Notes under the pieces: generated by a model
What the model saw: the letters and a program-made list of their open reading frames with translations, nothing else
Database searches by the model: none
What the model was told of the DNA's origin: nothing
Translations under genes and position numbers: made by a program
Shown: positions 62,404 to 64,000 of the stretch, piece by piece
Position numbering within the stretch: the stretch's first letter is position 1
Layout of the letters: every line of letters begins with the position of its first letter
DNA from: Dipetalonema caudispina
Taxonomy: Eukaryota > Nematoda > Chromadorea > Rhabditida > Onchocercidae
Reading direction: 5' to 3'
DNA: 64,000 nt
NCBI GenBank assembly: GCA_013365325.1
Contig: JABVXV010000195.1
Coordinates: 54,337-118,336, forward strand

Positions 62404-63238
62404 ATTAGATCTTATCAAATGGAATCTTAATTGAGCTTTATAAAACTGTTAAATCAATGAACTGCAAGTTATTAATTATTCATCGTAATACTTAATGATT
62501 AGCGGAAAAAATGGCTCTCAAATATTATGCTAATATCCGTCCGAGGAAAAAAATCCATTCATTATGCTATAAATTTCTTTTCATTTATTAAAATTTCATT
62601 TACTGCCATTCTTTATGATCCTTTAACATTTGATTGTTTTGTTTTCTATGCTAATTTCACCTACCAATTAATCGGATTCCTGTTGATTTCCATTAGTTTT
62701 CAATTTAAATAGTTCTCTTCACACAATTCCATGAAATATTACACCGCTTTATACGTGTCAAGTAAGTCGAACTTCGCTCCATTACGTGTAGGAATTTTGC
62801 TTTTTCTATATTGAAGTTCCATTGAAAAAATAAATGAAATGAAATGACGGAAGTTAAGTGTCCTTTACTTCTTCGTCTTTTCGAGAAAAAGAAATTTTGA
62901 TTTTAAATGTTAAGACTTTTTGTATGGAATAAGCAAAAACCTTTCCATTATAGATGAATTAGCAATAGATTCTTCTTGGTATTCATTACCTGAATAACGA
63001 AAGATATCAACTCTTCATATGTAGCAATCTTCTTTTGCTCTTTTTAAATAATTTAAAAATATTAAAGTCATTATTAGCGGTGACTTGAATTACTAATATC
63101 TTACTGATCATTTGATAGAGGAACTAATTGCCGAACATAGCTGAGTATGGATCTCAAAATTTAAGCCACCGTCGATGATGTTGTCAATAATTGTCTGTTT
63201 TTAGTCAGCTAAATTCGACATAGTCCTTTCGACTTATC

Positions 63239-63313
63239 ATGAAGTTTCTGGAAACTTTCTTCCTCGTTTTTTGGCAATTCTTAGTCACTGCTATTCCATC
63301 TCCGGAAGATTGA
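63239..63313 (+). CDS. Short signal-peptide-like frame (24 aa)
   Basis: The frame starts with MKFLETFFLVFWQFLVTA, then IPSPED, and stops at TGA 63311-63313. The sequence is a textbook secretory signal with a plausible cleavage site after Ala18. An acceptor-like TTTTTAG (63196-63202) lies upstream, as for a trans-spliced first exon. No donor lies in frame between the signal and the stop, so it is either a truncated gene, a pseudogene remnant, or a chance hydrophobic frame. Confidence 0.25.
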   Translation: MKFLETFFLVFWQFLVTAIPSPED

Positions 63314-63465
63314 ATTTAATGAGTGGTGATGATGATTTAAAAATTAAAATTCTGTAGTTGGAAGCTATTCCAACTTCACGTTTGTTGTGAACAATGAGTG
63401 CACAATGCAACCGACCAATCGGTTGAATTTAGTAAGTTTAAAAATTGTAGACAACGAAGAAATCC

Positions 63466-63786
63466 ATGAATGGATTAGAAAAGAAGGAGAAAGAGTTGAA
63501 GGAGAAGTCAAGCTCATTAACAGGAAGGAAGAAGGAACAACAGAAGGGTACAATAACAAAACAAAAATTAGAAAATTTAAGAAAGAGTGAGTCACGGAAC
63601 AAGAAAACTGAAATATCGAAGCAATCTAAGAAGTCGTCGGTAAACGGAAAGGTATCAAAAGGTAACAAGAAAGATTCCGCACGACGAGAAAAATCCTGTT
63701 CAATGCATCGAACTAACACTACTGGAAACGTTGAAACGGTTATTGTTACAAAGAATGAAATTGAAACAACGCCTTTGGTTGTGTAA
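63466..63786 (+). CDS. Lysine-rich open frame, possible terminal exon
   Basis: I do not recognise this 106-aa frame. It is dominated by Lys, Glu, Ser and Asn (MNGLEKKEKELKEKSSSLTG; later SKQSKKSSVNGKVSKGNKKD) and ends IETTPLVV. It is less AT-biased toward T than its surroundings because of purine-rich codons, and it has no membrane or enzyme motif. The frame stays open upstream to an acceptor-like TTGTAG at about 63449, so it may be the last exon of a gene whose earlier exons I could not find. Purine-rich strands often carry long chance frames, which lowers confidence. Confidence 0.35.
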   Translation: MNGLEKKEKELKEKSSSLTGRKKEQQKGTITKQKLENLRKSESRNKKTEISKQSKKSSVNGKVSKGNKKDSARREKSCSMHRTNTTGNVETVIVTKNEIETTPLVV

Positions 63787-64000
63787 GAAAAGGCAGGGAA
63801 GAAATGCCTATCTGAAGGTTCCGGTTTCCAACTAATGTGCCGCGAAATATTACAACATTTTCAAAGTTACTTTTTTGAAAATAAACTTTGAAATGTTGGA
63901 GGGAAAATAGGAAATCAATCATCAAAGAAGCAATAAATATCATTCGTTATTAATTACTGATAGGCAGAGAGTGAAGTAATGAAGAACCGAAAGCTTTCAT

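Larger units (their letters stand above)
61636..63238. other. Intergenic region upstream of the aquaporin
   Basis: It probably contains the aquaporin promoter. It holds nested inverted repeats at 61744-61855 and a 30-bp tandem duplication at 62344-62403. Open frames here (for example 62527-62712) are T-rich and unsupported. Confidence 0.45.

Noticed and set aside
1..64000. CRISPR arrays, operon-style gene clusters, viral or retroelement proteins
   Set aside because: Scanned for spaced direct repeats, reverse transcriptase, integrase or capsid motifs, and SL2-type close gene spacing; none seen. Gene gaps are too wide for a nematode operon.

Overview
This is AT-rich (roughly 70 %) nuclear DNA from a nematode. 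Genes are split into many short exons. Introns use GT...TTTCAG/TTTTAG junctions, and several start codons sit just downstream of an isolated TTTTCAG-type acceptor, as expected where a spliced leader is added in trans. The encoded proteins (SQV-7-like transporter, SHK-1-like channel, superaquaporin) look nematode, and the compact gene structure with long low-complexity introns would suit a filarial or related parasitic worm. The species cannot be named from the sequence alone. I rebuilt exon structures by hand by requiring canonical splice sites, matching phases and family similarity. Every multi-exon model below sums to a whole number of codons.

Layout, left to right. (1) 1-1662 (+): 3' end of a DENND5/Rab6-interacting protein gene (PLAT end plus second RUN domain). 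(2) 3610-7221 (+): complete SQV-7/SLC35D-type nucleotide-sugar transporter, 9 exons, 326 aa. (3) 9166-18301 (-): complete USP25/28-type deubiquitinase, 26 exons, 1193 aa, with a GC-AG intron. (4) 21786-26237 (+): Bin3/MePCE-type RNA 5'-phosphate methyltransferase with an RGG-rich N-terminus, also with a GC-AG intron. (5) 27260-28738 (+): intronless, Ser/Thr-rich orphan protein of 492 aa. (6) 30329-31026 (+): small single-PLAT-domain protein. (7) 33176-37572 (+): C2H2 zinc-finger protein, 10 exons, 816 aa. (8) 38725-47939 (-): Shaker/Kv1-type K+ channel (SHK-1-like), 14 exons, 498 aa, with a 20-nt microexon in the selectivity filter. (9) 59465-61635 (-): unorthodox AQP11-like aquaporin, 6 exons, 277 aa. 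(10) 63466-63786 (+): lysine-rich open frame of uncertain status near the right edge.

Between the Kv channel and the aquaporin lies about 11.5 kb with no gene I can support. I found no rRNA, tRNA, CRISPR array, operon with functional coherence, or coding-competent transposon. The genes are unrelated housekeeping and neuronal genes in both orientations, so I see no cooperating gene system. The less ordinary content is structural: two GC-AG introns, the filter microexon, several strong inverted repeats (12.6, 37.8, 53.6 and 61.8 kb), a short element with terminal inverted repeats (38.3 kb), a duplicated approximately 65-bp segment flanking the first exon of the Bin3 gene, and a few small unassigned open frames.
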